From the NCBI RefSeq assembly GCF_051014685.1, contig NW_027478389.1, positions 1,054,001-1,118,000 of the forward strand: a stretch of DNA of 64,000 bases, given 5' to 3'. Below the pieces are notes generated by a model. That model had not been told where the DNA came from. It was given only the letters and a program-made list of their open reading frames with translations, and did not search any database. Below, in pieces: positions 24,045 to 37,594 of the stretch. A program made the position numbers and the translations under genes. Every line of letters begins with the position of its first letter. Within the stretch, counting starts at the first letter, position 1. The DNA comes from Ptiloglossa arizonensis. Its lineage: Eukaryota; Arthropoda; Insecta; Hymenoptera; Colletidae.

Positions 24045-26927
24045 CGCGAGATATGGGAGTTTGAAGTTAAGGAATGGTTGAGAAACCATCAAAATTTTCG
24101 CAAGTCTGATACTCGAAACCAATAACTACAAAGGCCTATGGGGAAAACACACATATCTTTGTAATCGGGCGAGTTTCTGCTTTCAGATGCAATAGGTAAT
24201 TCTCGAGTTCGTCAATCCGTTCGCGAGATATGGGAGTTTGAAGTTAAGGAATGGTTGAGAAACCATCAAAATTTTCGCAAGTCTGATACTCGAAACCAAT
24301 AACAACAATGGCCTAGGGGAAAAATACACATACCGCTGTGATCGGGCGAGTTTCTGCTTTCAGATGCAATAGGAATTTCTCGAGTTCGTCAATCCGTTCG
24401 CGATATATGGGAGTTTGAAATAAAGGAATGGTTGAGAAACCATCAAAATTTTCGCAAGTCTGATACGCGAAACCAATAACTACAATGGCCTAGGGGAAAA
24501 ATACACATACCGTTGTAATCGGGCGAGTTTCTGCATTCAGATGCAATAGGAAATTCTCGAGTTCGTCAATCCGTTCGCGAGATATGGGAGTTTGAAGTTA
24601 AGGAATGGTTGAGAAACCATCAAAATTTTCGCAATTCTGATACTCGAAACCAATAAATACAAATGCCTAGGGTAAAGATACACATACCACTTGATCGGGG
24701 AGATTCTACTTTCACATGCAACAGGAATTTCTCGAGTTCGTCAATGCGTTCGCGAGATATGGGAGTTTGAAGTTAAGGAATGGTTGAGAAATCATCAAAA
24801 TTTTCGCAAGTCTGATACTCGAAACCAATAACTGGAATGGGCTAGGGGTAAAGTACACATACCGTTGTAATCGGGCGAGATCCTACTTTCAAATGCAACG
24901 GGAATTTCTCGAGTTCGGTAATCCGTTCGCGAGATATGGAAGTTTGAAGTTAAGGAATGCTTGAGAAATCATCAAAATTTTCGCTGGTCTGATACTCGAA
25001 TCCAATAAGTACAATGGCCTAGGGGAAAAATACATATACCTTTGTAATCGGGCGAGTTTCTACTTTCAGATGCAAGAGGAATTTCTCGAGTTCGTCAATC
25101 CGTTCGCGGGATATGGGAATTTGAAGTTAAGGAATGGTTGAGAAACCATCAAAATTTTCGCAAGTCTGATACGCGAAACCAATAACTACAATGGCCTAGG
25201 GGAAAAATACACATACCGTTGTAATCGGGCGAGTTTCTGCATTCAGATGCAATAGGAAATTCTCGAGTTCGTCAATCCGTTCGCGAGATATGGGAGTTTG
25301 AAGTTAAGGAATGGTTGAGAAACCATCAAAATTTTCGCAATTCTGATACTCGAAACCAATAAATACAAATGCCTAGGGGAAAGATACACATACCACTTGA
25401 TCGGGCGAGATTCTACTTTCACATGCAACAGGAATTTCTCGAGTTCGTCAATCCGTTCGCGAGATATGGAAGTTTGAAGTTAAGGAATGCTTGAGAAATC
25501 ATCAAAATTTTCGCTGGTCTGATACTCGAATCCAATAAGTACAATGGCCTAGGGGAAAAATACATATACCGTTGTAATCGGGCGAGTTTCTACTTTCAGA
25601 TGCAAGAGGAATTTCTCGAGTTCGTCAATCCGTTCGCGGGATATGGGAATTTGAAGTTAAGGAATGGTTGAGAAACCATCAAAATTTTCGCAAGTCTGAT
25701 ACTCGAAATCAATAACTACTATGGCCTAGGGGAAAAATACACTTACCGTTGTAATCGGGCGAGTTTCTGCTTTCAGATGCAATAGGAAATTCTCGAGTTC
25801 GTCAATCCGTTCGCGAGATATGGGAGTTTGAAGTTAAGGAATGGTTGAGAAACCATCAAAATTTTCGCAAGTCTGATACTCGAAACCAATAACTGGAATG
25901 GCCTAGGGGAAAAATACACATACCGTTGTGATCGGGCGTGTTTCTGCTTTCTGATGCAATAGGAAATTCTCGAGTTCGTCAGTCCGTTCGCGAGATATGG
26001 GAGTTTGAAGTTAAGGAATGGTTGAGAAACCATCAAAATTTTCGCAAGTCTGATACTCGAAACCAATAACTACAAAGGCCTATGGGGAAAACACACATAT
26101 CTTTGTAATCGGGCGAGTTTCTGCTTTCAGATGCAATAGGTAATTCTCGAGTTCGTCAATCCGTTCGCGAGATATGGGAGTTTGAAGTTAAGGAATGGTT
26201 GAGAAACCATCAAAATTTTCGCAAGTCTGATACTCGAAACCAATAACAACAATGGCCTAGGGGAAAAATACACATACCGCTGTGATCGGGCGAGTTTCTG
26301 CTTTCAGATGCAATAGGAATTTCTCGAGTTCGTCAATCCGTTCGCGATATATGGGAGTTTGAAATAAAGGAATGGTTGAGAAACCATCAAAATTTTCGCA
26401 AGTCTGATACGCGAAACCAATAACTACAATGGCCTAGGGGAAAAATACACATACCGTTGTAATCGGGCGAGTTTCTGCATTCAGATGCAATAGGAAATTC
26501 TCGAGTTCGTCAATCCGTTCGCGAGATATGGGAGTTTGAAGTTAAGGAATGGTTGAGAAACCATCAAAATTTTCGCAATTCTGATACTCGAAACCAATAA
26601 ATACAAATGCCTAGGGTAAAGATACACATACCACTTGATCGGGCGAGATTCTACTTTCACATGCAACAGGAATTTCTCGAGTTCGTCAATGCGTTCGCGA
26701 GATATGGGAGTTTGAAGTTAAGGAATGGTTGAGAAATCATCAAAATTTTCGCAAGTCTGATACTCGAAACCAATAACTGGAATGGGCTAGGGGTAAAGTA
26801 CACATACCGTTGTAATCGGGCGAGGTCCTACTTTCAAATGCAACGGGAATTTCTCGAGTTCGGTAATCCGTTCGCGAGATATGGAAGTTTGAAGTTAAGG
26901 AATGCTTGAGAAATCATCAAAATTTTC
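24045..26927 (+). repeat. Overlapping 1944/1945-bp repeat in unit A
   Basis: About 24,045-24,983 recurs at about 25,989-26,927. The offset is 1944 before a one-base deletion in CTTGATCGGGGAG near 24,697 and 1945 after it; GGGCTAGGGGTAAAG at 24,839 pairs with 26,784. This is an eleven-monomer step similar to the 1946-bp duplication, with different contents between the copies. Confidence 0.75.
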
Positions 26928-29073
26928 GCAAGTCTGATACTCGAAATCAATAACTACTATGGCCTAGGGGAAAAATACACTTACCGTTGTAATCGGGCGA
27001 GTTTCTGCTTTCAGACGCAATAGGAAATTCTCGAGTTCGTCAATCCGTTCGCGAGATATGGGAGTTTGAAGTTAAGGAATGGTTGAGAAACCATCAAAAT
27101 TTTCGCAAGTCTGATACTCGAAACCAATAACTGGAATGGCCTAGGGGAAAAATACACATACCGTTGTGATCGGGCGTGTTTCTGCTTTCAGATGCAATAG
27201 GAAATTCTCGAGTTCGTCAATCCGTTCGCGAGATATGGAAGTTTGAAGTTAAGGAATGCTTGAGAAACCATCAAAATTTTCGCTGGTCTGATACTCGAAA
27301 CCAATTACTACAATGGCCTAGGGGAAAAATACACATACCGTTGTAATCGGGCGCGTTTCTACTTTCAGATGCAACAGGAATTTCTCGAGTTCGTCAATCC
27401 GTTCGCGAGATATGGGAGTTTGAAGTTAAGGAATGGTTGAGAAACCATCAAAATTTTCGCAAGTCTGATACTCGAAACCAATAACTACAAAGGCCTATGG
27501 GGAAAACACACATATCTTTGTAATCGGGCGAGTTTCTGCTTTCAGATGCAATAGGAAATTCTCGAGTTCGTCAATCCGTTCGCGAGATATGGGAGTTTGA
27601 AGTTAAGGAATGGTTGAGAAACCATCAAAATTTTCGCAATTCTGATACTCGAAACCAATAAATACAAATGCCTAGGGGAAAGATACACATACCACTTGAT
27701 CGGGCGAGATTCTACTTTCACATGCAACAGGAATTTCTCGAGTTCGTCAATCCGTTCGCGAGATATGGAAGTTTGAAGTTAAGGAATGCTTGAGAAATCA
27801 TCAAAATTTTCGCTGGTCTGATACTCGAATCCAATAAGTACAATGGCCTAGGGGAAAAATACATATACCGTTGTAATCGGGCGAGTTTCTACTTTCAGAT
27901 GCAAGAGGAATTTCTCGAGTTCGTCAATCCGTTCGCGGGATATGGGAATTTGAAGTTAAGGAATGGTTGAGAAACCATCAAAATTTTCGCAAGTCTGATA
28001 CTCGAAATCAATAACTACTATGGCCTAGGGGAAAAATACACATACCGTTGTGATCGGGCGAGTTTCTGCTTTCAGATGCAATAGGAAATTCTCGAGTTCG
28101 TCAATCCGTTCGCGAGATATGGGAGTTTGAAGTTAAGGAATGGTTGAGAAACCATCAAAATTTTCGCAAGTCTGATACTCGAAACCAATAACTACAATGG
28201 CCTAGGGGAAAAATACACATACCGTTGTAATCGGGCGAGTTTCTGCTTTCATATGCAATAGGAAATTCTCGAGTTCGTCAATCCGTTCGCGAGATATGGG
28301 AGTTTGAAGTTAAGGAATGGTTGAGAAACCATCAAAATTTTCGCAAGTCTGATACTCGAAACCAATAACTAGAAAGGCCTAGGGGAAAAATACACATACT
28401 GTTGTAATCGGGCGAGTTTCTACTTCCACATGCAACAGGAATTTCTCGAGTTCGTCAATCCGTTCGCGAGATATGGAAGTTTGAAGTTAAGGAATGCTTG
28501 AGAAACCATCAAAATTTTCGCTGGTCTGATACTCGAAACCAATTACTACAATGGCCTAGGGGGAAAATACACTTACCGTTGTAATCGGGCGCGTTTCTAC
28601 TTTCAGATGCAACAGGAATTTCTCGAGTTCGTCAATCCGTTCGCGAGATATGGGAGTTTGAAGTTAAGGAATGGTTGGGAAACCATCAAAATTTTCGCAA
28701 GTCTGATACTCGAAACCAATAACTACAAAGGCCTATGGGGAAAACACACATATCTTTGTAATCGGGCGAGTTTCTGCTTTCAGATGCAATAGGAAATTCT
28801 CGAGTTCGTCAATCCGTTCGCGAGATATGGGAGTTTCAAGTTAAGGAATGGTTGAGAAACCATCAAAATTTTCGCAAGTCTGATACTCGAAACCAATAAC
28901 TACAATGGCCTAGGGGAAAAATACACATACCGTTGTAATCGGGCGAGTTTCTGCTTTCAGATGCAATTGGAAATTCTCGAGTTCGTCAATCCGTTCGCGA
29001 GGTATGGGAGTTTGAAGTTAAGGAATGGTTGAGAAACCATCAAAATTTTCGCAAGTCTGATACTCGAAACCAA

Positions 29074-29781
29074 TAACTAGAAAGGCCTAGGGGAAAAATA
29101 CACATACTGTTGTAATCGGGCGAGTTTCTACTTCCACATGCAACAGAAATTTCTCGAGTTCGTCAATCCGTTCGCGAGATATGGAAGTTTGAAGTTAAGG
29201 AATGCTTGAGAAACCATCAAAATTTTCGCTGGTCTGATACTCGAAACCAATTACTACAATGGCCTAGGGGAAAATTACACGTACCGTTGTAATCGGGCGC
29301 GTTTCTACTTTCAGATGCAACAGGAATTTCTCGAGTTCGTCAATCCGTTCGCGAGATATGGGAGTTTGAAGCTAAGGAACGGTTGAGAAACCATCAAAAT
29401 TTTCGCAAGTCTGATACTCGAAACCAATAACTAGAAAGGCCTAGGGGAAAAATACACATACTGTTGTAATCGGGCGAGTTTCTACTTCCACATGCAACAG
29501 AAATTTCTCGAGTTCGTCAATCCGTTCGCGAGATATGGAAGTTTGAAGTTAAGGAATGCTTGAGAAACCATCAAAATTTTCGCTGGTCTGATACTCGAAA
29601 CCAATTACTACAATGGCCTAGGGGAAAATTACACGTACCGTTGTAATCGGGCGCGTTTCTACTTTCAGATGCAACAGGAATTTCTCGAGTTCGTCAATCC
29701 GTTCGCGAGATATGGGAGTTTGAAGCTAAGGAACGGTTGAGAAACCATCAAAATTTTCGCAAGTCTGTTACTCGAAACCAA
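29074..29781 (+). repeat. 354-bp duplication shared with unit A
   Basis: TAACTAGAAAGG occurs at 29,074 and 29,428 with the same partner monomers as in unit A. Units A and B therefore share the event and are closer to each other than either is to A0. Confidence 0.83.
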
Positions 29782-30150
29782 TAACTACAAAGGCCTAGGG
29801 GAAAAATACACATACCGTTGTAATCGGGCGAGTTTCTACTTCCACATGCAACAGGAATTTCTCGAGTTCGTCCATCCGTTCGCGAGATATGGGAGTTTGA
29901 AGTTAAGGAATGCTTGAGAAACCATCAAAATTTTCGCTGGTCTGATACTCGAAACCAATTACTACAATGGCCTATGGGGAAAACACACATATCTTTGTAA
30001 TCGGGCGAGGTTCTGCTTTCAGATGCAATAGGAAATTCTCGAGTTCGTCAATCCGTTCGCGAGATATGGGAGTTTGAAGTTAAGGAATGGTTGAGAAACC
30101 ATCAAAATTTTCGCAAGTCTGATACTCGAAACCAATAACTGGAAAGGCCT

Positions 30151-31566
30151 AGGGGTAAAGTACACATACCGTTGTAATCGGGCGTGGTTCTACTTTCAGA
30201 TGCAACGGGAATTTCTCGAGTTCGTCAATCCGTTCGCGAGATATGGAAGTTTGAAGTTAAGGAATGCTTGAGAAATCATCAAAATTTTCGCTGGTCTGAT
30301 ACTCGAATCCAATAACTACAATGGCCTAGGGGAAAAATACATATACCGTTGTAATCGGGCGAGTTTCTACTTTCAGATGCAACAGGAATTTCTCGAGTTC
30401 GTTAATCCGTTCGCGGGATATGGGAATTTGAAGTTAAGGAATGGTTGAGAAACCATCAAAATTTTCGCTGGTCTGATACTCGAAACCAATAACTGGAATG
30501 GCCTAGTGGAAAAGTACACACACCATTGCAATCGGGCGAGTTTCTACTTTCAGACGCAACAGGAATTTCTCGAGTTCGTCAATCCGTTCGCGAGATATGG
30601 GAGTTTGAAATAAAGGAATGGTTGAGAAACCATCAAAATTTTCGCAAGTCTGATACGCGAAACCAATAACTACAATGGCCTAGGGGAAAAATACACATAC
30701 CGTTGTAATCGGGCGAGTTTCTGCATTCAGATGCAATAGGAAATTCTCGAGTTCGTCAATCCGTTCGCGAGATATGGGAGTTTGAAGTTAAGGAATGGTT
30801 GAGAAACCATCAAAATTTTCGCAAGTCTGATACTCGAAACCAATAACTACCACGGCCCAGGGCAAAAATACACATACCGTTGTAATCGGGCGAGTTTCTG
30901 CTTTCAGATGCAATAGGAAATTCCCGAGTTCGTCAATCCGTTCTCGAGATATGGGAGTTGGAAGTTAAGGAATGGTTGAGAAATCATCAAAGTTTTCGCA
31001 AGTCTGATACTCGAATCCAATAACTACACTGGCCTAGGCCAAAAATACACATACCGTTGTAATCGGGCGAGTTTCTACTTTCAGGTGCAACAGGAATTTC
31101 TCGAGTTCGTCAATCCGTTCGCGAGATATGGAAGTTTGAAGTTAAGGAATGCTTGAAAAACCATCAAAATTTTCGCTGGTCTGATACTCGAAACCAATTA
31201 CTACAATGGCCTAGGGGAAAAATACACATACCGATGTGATCGGGCGAGTTTCTGCTTTCAGATGCAATAGGAAATTCTCGAGTTCGTCAATCCGTTCGCG
31301 AGATATGGGAGTTTGAAGTTAAGGAATGGTTGAGAAACCATCAAAATTTTCGCAAGTCTGATACTCGAAATCAATAACTACTATGGCCTAGGGGAAAAAT
31401 ACACTTACCGTTGTAATCGGGCGAGTTTCTGCTTTCAGATGCAATAGGAAATTCTCGAGTTCGTCAATCCGTTCGCGAGATATGGGAGTTTGAAGTTAAG
31501 GAATGGTTGAGAAACCATCAAAATTTTCGCAAGTCTGATACTCGAAACCAATAACTGGAATGGCCT
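30151..31566 (+). repeat. 1416-bp (8 x 177) tandem duplication, copy 1
   Basis: AGGGGTAAAGTACAC followed by GGCGTGGTTC at 30,151 recurs at 31,567, exactly eight monomers later. All intermediate markers recur: CCTAGTGGAAAAG, GATACGCG, CCACGGCCCAGGGC, the GTGCAACAGG monomer and the ACCGATGTGATC monomer. Confidence 0.9.
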
Positions 31567-32982
31567 AGGGGTAAAGTACACATACCGTTGTAATCGGGCG
31601 TGGTTCTACTTTCAGATGCAACGGGAATTTCTCGAGTTCGTCAATCCGTTCGCGAGATATGGAAGTTTGAAGTTAAGGAATGCTTGAGAAATCATCAAAA
31701 TTTTCGCTGGTCTGATACTCGAATCCAATAACTACAATGGCCTAGGGGAAAAATACATATACCGTTGTAATCGGGCGAGTTTCTACTTTCAGATGCAACA
31801 GGAATTTCTCGAGTTCGTTAATCCGTTCGCGGGATATGGGAATTTGAAGTTAAGGAATGGTTGAGGAACCATCAAAATTTTCGCTGGTCTGATACTCGAA
31901 ACCAATAACTGGAATGGCCTAGTGGAAAAGTACACACACCATTGCAATCGGGCGAGTTTCTACTTTCAGACGCAACAGGAATTTCTCGAGTTCGTCAATC
32001 CGTTCGCGAGATATGGGAGTTTGAAATAAAGGAATGGTTGAGAAACCATCAAAATTTTCGCAAGTCTGATACGCGAAACCAATAACTACAATGGCCTAGG
32101 GGAAAAATACACATACCGTTGTAATCGGGCGAGTTTCTGCATTCAGATGCAATAGGAAATTCTCGAGTTCGTCAATCCGTTCGCGAGATATGGGAGTTTG
32201 AAGTTAAGGAATGCTTGAGAAACCATCAAAATTTTCGCAAGTCTGATACTCGAAACCAATAACTACCACGGCCCAGGGCAAAAATACACATACCGTTGTA
32301 ATCGGGCGAGTTTCTGCTTTCAGATGCAATAGGAAATTCCCGAGTTCGTCAATCCGTTCTCGAGATATGGGAGTTGGAAGTTAAGGAATGGTTGAGAAAT
32401 CATCAAAGTTTTCGCAAGTCTGATACTCGAATCCAATAACTACACTGGCCTAGGCCAAAAATACACATACCGTTGTAATCGGGCGAGTTTCTACTTTCAG
32501 GTGCAACAGGAATTTCTCGAGTTCGTCAATCCGTTCGCGAGATATGGAAGTTTGAAGTTAAGGAATGCTTGAAAAACCATCAAAATTTTCGCTGGTCTGA
32601 TACTCGAAACCAATTACTACAATGGCCTAGGGGAAAAATACACATACCGATGTGATCGGGCGAGTTTCTGCTTTCAGATGCAATAGGAAATTCTCGAGTT
32701 CGTCAATCCGTTCGCGAGATATGGGAGTTTGAAGTTAAGGAATGGTTGAGAAACCATCAAAATTTTCGCAAGTCTGATACTCGAAATCAATAACTACTAT
32801 GGCCTAGGGGAAAAATACACTTACCGTTGTAATCGGGCGAGTTTCTGCTTTCAGATGCAATAGGAAATTCTCGAGTTCGTCAATCCGTTCGCGAGATATG
32901 GGAGTTTGAAGTTAAGGAATGGTTGAGAAACCATCAAAATTTTCGCAAGTCTGATACTCGAAACCAATAACTGGAATGGCCT
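31567..32982 (+). repeat. 1416-bp tandem duplication, copy 2
   Basis: The copy directly adjoins copy 1. The join lies between AACTGGAATGG and GGGTAAAG, a combination absent from unit A at that place. Private changes include GGTTGAGGAACC near 31,861. After 32,983 the order seen in unit A at about 23,784 resumes. Confidence 0.9.
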
Positions 32983-33156
32983 AGGGGAAAAATACACATA
33001 CCGTTGTGATCGGGCGTGTTTCTGCTTTCAGATGCAATAGGAAATTCTCGAGTTCGTCAATCCGTTCGCGAGATATGGAAGTTTGAAGTTAAGGAATGCT
33101 TGAGAAACCATCAAAATTTTCGCTGGTCTGATACTCGAAACCAATAACTGGAATGG

Positions 33157-34924
33157 GCTAGGGGTAAAGTACACATACCGTTGTAATCGGGCGAGGTCCT
33201 ACTTTCAAATGCAACGGGAATTTCTCGAGTTCGGTAATCCGTTCGCGAGATATGGAAGTTTGAAGTTAAGGAATGCTTGAGAAATCATCAAAATTTTCGC
33301 TGGTCTGATACTCGAATCCAATAAGTACAATGGCCTAGGGGAAAAATACATATACCTTTGTAATCGGGCGAGTTTCTACTTTCAGATGCAAGAGGAATTT
33401 CTCGAGTTCGTCAATCCGTTCGCGGGATATGGGAATTTGAAGTTAAGGAATGGTTGAGAAACCATCAAAATTTTCGCAAGTCTGATACGCGAAACCAATA
33501 ACTACAATGGCCTAGGGGAAAAATACACATACCGTTGTAATCGGGCGAGTTTCTGCATTCAGATGCAATAGGAAATTCTCGAGTTCGTCAATCCGTTCGC
33601 GAGATATGGGAGTTTGAAGTTAAGGAATGGTTGAGAAACCATCAAAATTTTCGCAATTCTGATACTCGAAACCAATAAATACAAATGCCTAGGGGAAAGA
33701 TACACATACCACTTGATCGGGCGAGATTCTACTTTCACATGCAACAGGAATTTCTCGAGTTCGTCAATCCGTTCGCGAGATATGGAAGTTTGAAGTTAAG
33801 GAATGCTTGAGAAATCATCAAAATTTTCGCTGGTCTGATACTCGAATCCAATAAGTACAATGGCCTAGGGGAAAAATACATATACCGTTGTAATCGGGCG
33901 AGTTTCTACTTTCAGATGCAAGAGGAATTTCTCGAGTTCGTCAATCCGTTCGCGGGATATGGGAATTTGAAGTTAAGGAATGGTTGAGAAACCATCAAAA
34001 TTTTCGCAAGTCTGATACTCGAAATCAATAACTACTATGGCCTAGGGGAAAAATACACTTACCGTTGTAATCGGGCGAGTTTCTGCTTTCAGATGCAATA
34101 GGAAATTCTCGAGTTCGTCAATCCGTTCGCGAGATATGGGAGTTTGAAGTTAAGGAATGGTTGAGAAACCATCAAAATTTTCGCAAGTCTGATACTCGAA
34201 ACCAATAACTGGAATGGCCTAGGGGAAAAATACACATACCGTTGTGATCGGGCGTGTTTCTGCTTTCTGATGCAATAGGAAATTCTCGAGTTCGTCAATC
34301 CGTTCGCGAGATATGGGAGTTTGAAGTTAAGGAATGGTTGAGAAACCATCAAAATTTTCGCAAGTCTGATACTCGAAACCAATAACAACAATGGCCTAGG
34401 GGAAAAATACACATACCGCTGTGATCGGGCGAGTTTCTGCTTTCAGATGCAATAGGAATTTCTCGAGTTCGTCAATCCGTTCGCGATATATGGGAGTTTG
34501 AAATAAAGGAATGGTTGAGAAACCATCAAAATTTTCGCAAGTCTGATACGCGAAACCAATAACTACAATGGCCTAGGGGAAAAATACACATACCGTTGTA
34601 ATCGGGCGAGTTTCTGCATTCAGATGCAATAGGAAATTCTCGAGTTCGTCAATCCGTTCGCGAGATATGGGAGTTTGAAGTTAAGGAATGGTTGAGAAAC
34701 CATCAAAATTTTCGCAATTCTGATACTCGAAACCAATAAATACAAATGCCTAGGGTAAAGATACACATACCACTTGATCGGGCGAGATTCTACTTTCACA
34801 TGCAACAGGAATTTCTCGAGTTCGTCAATGCGTTCGCGAGATATGGGAGTTTGAAGTTAAGGAATGGTTGAGAAATCATCAAAATTTTCGCAAGTCTGAT
34901 ACTCGAAACCAATAACTGGAATGG
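33157..34924 (+). repeat. 1768-bp tandem repeat, copy 1
   Basis: GCTAGGGGTAAAG at 33,157 recurs at 34,925 and 36,693. The ten-monomer unit carries the CACTTGATC monomer twice and the monomer with CTTTCTGATGC. Compared with the eleven-monomer step at 24,841-26,785 it lacks the ATCTTTG monomer. Confidence 0.9.
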
Positions 34925-36692
34925 GCTAGGGGTAAAGTACACATACCGTTGTAATCGGGCGAGGTCCTACTTTCAAATGCAACGGGAATTTCTCGAGTTC
35001 GGTAATCCGTTCGCGAGATATGGAAGTTTGAAGTTAAGGAATGCTTGAGAAATCATCAAAATTTTCGCTGGTCTGATACTCGAATCCAATAAGTACAATG
35101 GCCTAGGGGAAAAATACATATACCTTTGTAATCGGGCGAGTTTCTACTTTCAGATGCAAGAGGAATTTCTCGAGTTCGTCAATCCGTTCGCGGGATATGG
35201 GAATTTGAAGTTAAGGAATGGTTGAGAAACCATCAAAATTTTCGCAAGTCTGATACGCGAAACCAATAACTACAATGGCCTAGGGGAAAAATACACATAC
35301 CGTTGTAATCGGGCGAGTTTCTGCATTCAGATGCAATAGGAAATTCTCGAGTTCGTCAATCCGTTCGCGAGATATGGGAGTTTGAAGTTAAGGAATGGTT
35401 GAGAAACCATCAAAATTTTCGCAATTCTGATACTCGAAACCAATAAATACAAATGCCTAGGGGAAAGATACACATACCACTTGATCGGGCGAGATTCTAC
35501 TTTCACATGCAACAGGAATTTCTCGAGTTCGTCAATCCGTTCGCGAGATATGGAAGTTTGAAGTTAAGGAATGCTTGAGAAATTATCAAAATTTTCGCTG
35601 GTCTGATACTCGAATCCAATAAGTACAATGGCCTAGGGGAAAAATACATATACCGTTGTAATCGGGCGAGTTTCTACTTTCAGATGCAAGAGGAATTTCT
35701 CGAGTTCGTCAATCCGTTCGCGGGATATGGGAATTTGAAGTTAAGGAATGGTTGAGAAACCATCAAAATTTTCGCAATTCTGATACTCGAAATCAATAAC
35801 TACTATGGCCTAGGGGAAAAATACACTTACCGTTGTAATCGGGCGAGTTTCTGCTTTCAGATGCAATAGGAAATTCTCGAGTTCGTCAATCCGTTCGCGA
35901 GATATGGGAGTTTGAAGTTAAGGAATGGTTGAGAAACCATCAAAATTTTCGCAAGTCTGATACTCGAAACCAATAACTGGAATGGCCTAGGGGAAAAATA
36001 CACATACCGTTGTGATCGGGCGTGTTTCTGCTTTCTGATGCAATAGGAAATTCTCGAGTTCGTCAATCCGTTCGCGAGATATGGGAGTTTGAAGTTAAGG
36101 AATGGTTGAGAAACCATCAAAATTTTCACAAGTCTGATACTCGAAACCAATAACAACAATGGCCTAGGGGAAAAATACACATACCGCTGTGATCGGGCGA
36201 GTTTCTGCTTTCAGATGCAATAGGAATTTCTCGAGTTCGTCAATCCGTTCGCGATATATGGGAGTTTGAAATAAAGGAATGGTTGAGAAACCATCAAAAT
36301 TTTCGCAAGTCTGATACGCGAAACCAATAACTACAATGGCCTAGGGGAAAAATACACATACCGTTGTAATCGGGCGAGTTTCTGCATTCAGATGCAATAG
36401 GAAATTCTCGAGTTCGTCAATCCGTTCGCGAGATATGGGAGTTTGAAGTTAAGGAATGGTTGAGAAACCATCAAAATTTTCGCAATTCTGATACTCGAAA
36501 CCAATAAATACAAATGCCTAGGGTAAAGATACACATACCACTTGATCGGGCGAGATTCTACTTTCACATGCAACAGGAATTTCTCGAGTTCGTCAATGCG
36601 TTCGCGAGATATGGGAGTTTGAAGTTAAGGAATGGTTGAGAAATCATCAAAATTTTCGCAAGTCTGATACTCGAAACCAATAACTGGAATGG
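34925..36692 (+). repeat. 1768-bp tandem repeat, copy 2
   Basis: This is a full second copy. Changes noticed against copy 1 are AAATTATC near 35,582, CGCAATTCTG near 35,773 and TTTTCACAAG near 36,125. Confidence 0.9.
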
Positions 36693-37594
36693 GCTAGGGG
36701 TAAAGTACACATACCGTTGTAATCGGGCGAGGTCCTACTTTCAAATGCAACGGGAATTTCTCGAGTTCGGTAATCCGTTCGCGAGATATGGAAGTTTGAA
36801 GTTAAGGAATGCTTGAGAAATCATCAAAATTTTCGCTGGTCTGATACTCGAATCCAATAAGTACAATGGCCTAGGGGAAAAATACATATACCTTTGTAAT
36901 CGGGCGAGTTTCTACTTTCAGATGCAAGAGGAATTTCTCGAGTTCGTCAATCCGTTCGCGGGATATGGGAATTTGAAGTTAAGGAATGGTTGAGAAACCA
37001 TCAAAATTTTCGCAAGTCTGATACGCGAAACCAATAACTACAATGGCCTAGGGGAAAAATACACATACCGTTGTAATCGGGCGAGTTTCTGCATTCAGAT
37101 GCAATAGGAAATTCTCGAGTTCGTCAATCCGTTCGCGAGATATGGGAGTTTGAAGTTAAGGAATGGTTGAGAAACCATCAAAATTTTCGCAATTCTGATA
37201 CTCGAAACCAATAAATACAAATGCCTAGGGGAAAGATACACATACCACTTGATCGGGCGAGATTCTACTTTCACATGCAACAGGAATTTCTCGAGTTCGT
37301 CAATCCGTTCGCGAGATATGGAAGTTTGAAGTTAAGGAATGCTTGAGAAATCATCAAAATTTTCGCTGGTCTGATACTCGAATCCAATAAGTACAATGGC
37401 CTAGGGGAAAAATACATATACCGTTGTAATCGGGCGAGTTTCTACTTTCAGATGCAAGAGGAATTTCTCGAGTTCGTCAATCCGTTCGCGGGATATGGGA
37501 ATTTGAAGTTAAGGAATGGTTGAGAAACCATCAAAATTTTCGCAAGTCTGATACTCGAAATCAATAACTACTATGGCCTAGGGGAAAAATACAC
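36693..37594 (+). repeat. 1768-bp tandem repeat, partial copy 3 (902 bp)
   Basis: The copy follows the same order through the CACTTGATC anchor monomer. It leaves it near 37,595, where ACACATACCGTTGTGATC replaces ACACTTACCGTTGTAATC. From there the order of the start of unit B (28,03x) is taken up. Confidence 0.86.

Larger units (their letters stand above)
19911..27693 (+). repeat. Long-HOR unit A (7783 bp, 44 monomers)
   Basis: Markers recur in unit B at exactly 7783 bp: 20,824 to 28,607, 22,218 to 30,001 and 22,861 to 30,644. The match to B is lost near 31,570, where B contains an extra 1416-bp duplication. Confidence 0.85.
27694..37246 (+). repeat. Long-HOR unit B (9553 bp, 54 monomers)
   Basis: The unit matches A at offset 7783 up to about 31,566 and contains the 354-bp duplication (29,074-29,781). 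It then gains a 1416-bp duplication, loses about five monomers relative to A at the junction near 33,157, and carries two 1768-bp copies. It is the longest unit in the window. Confidence 0.82.
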
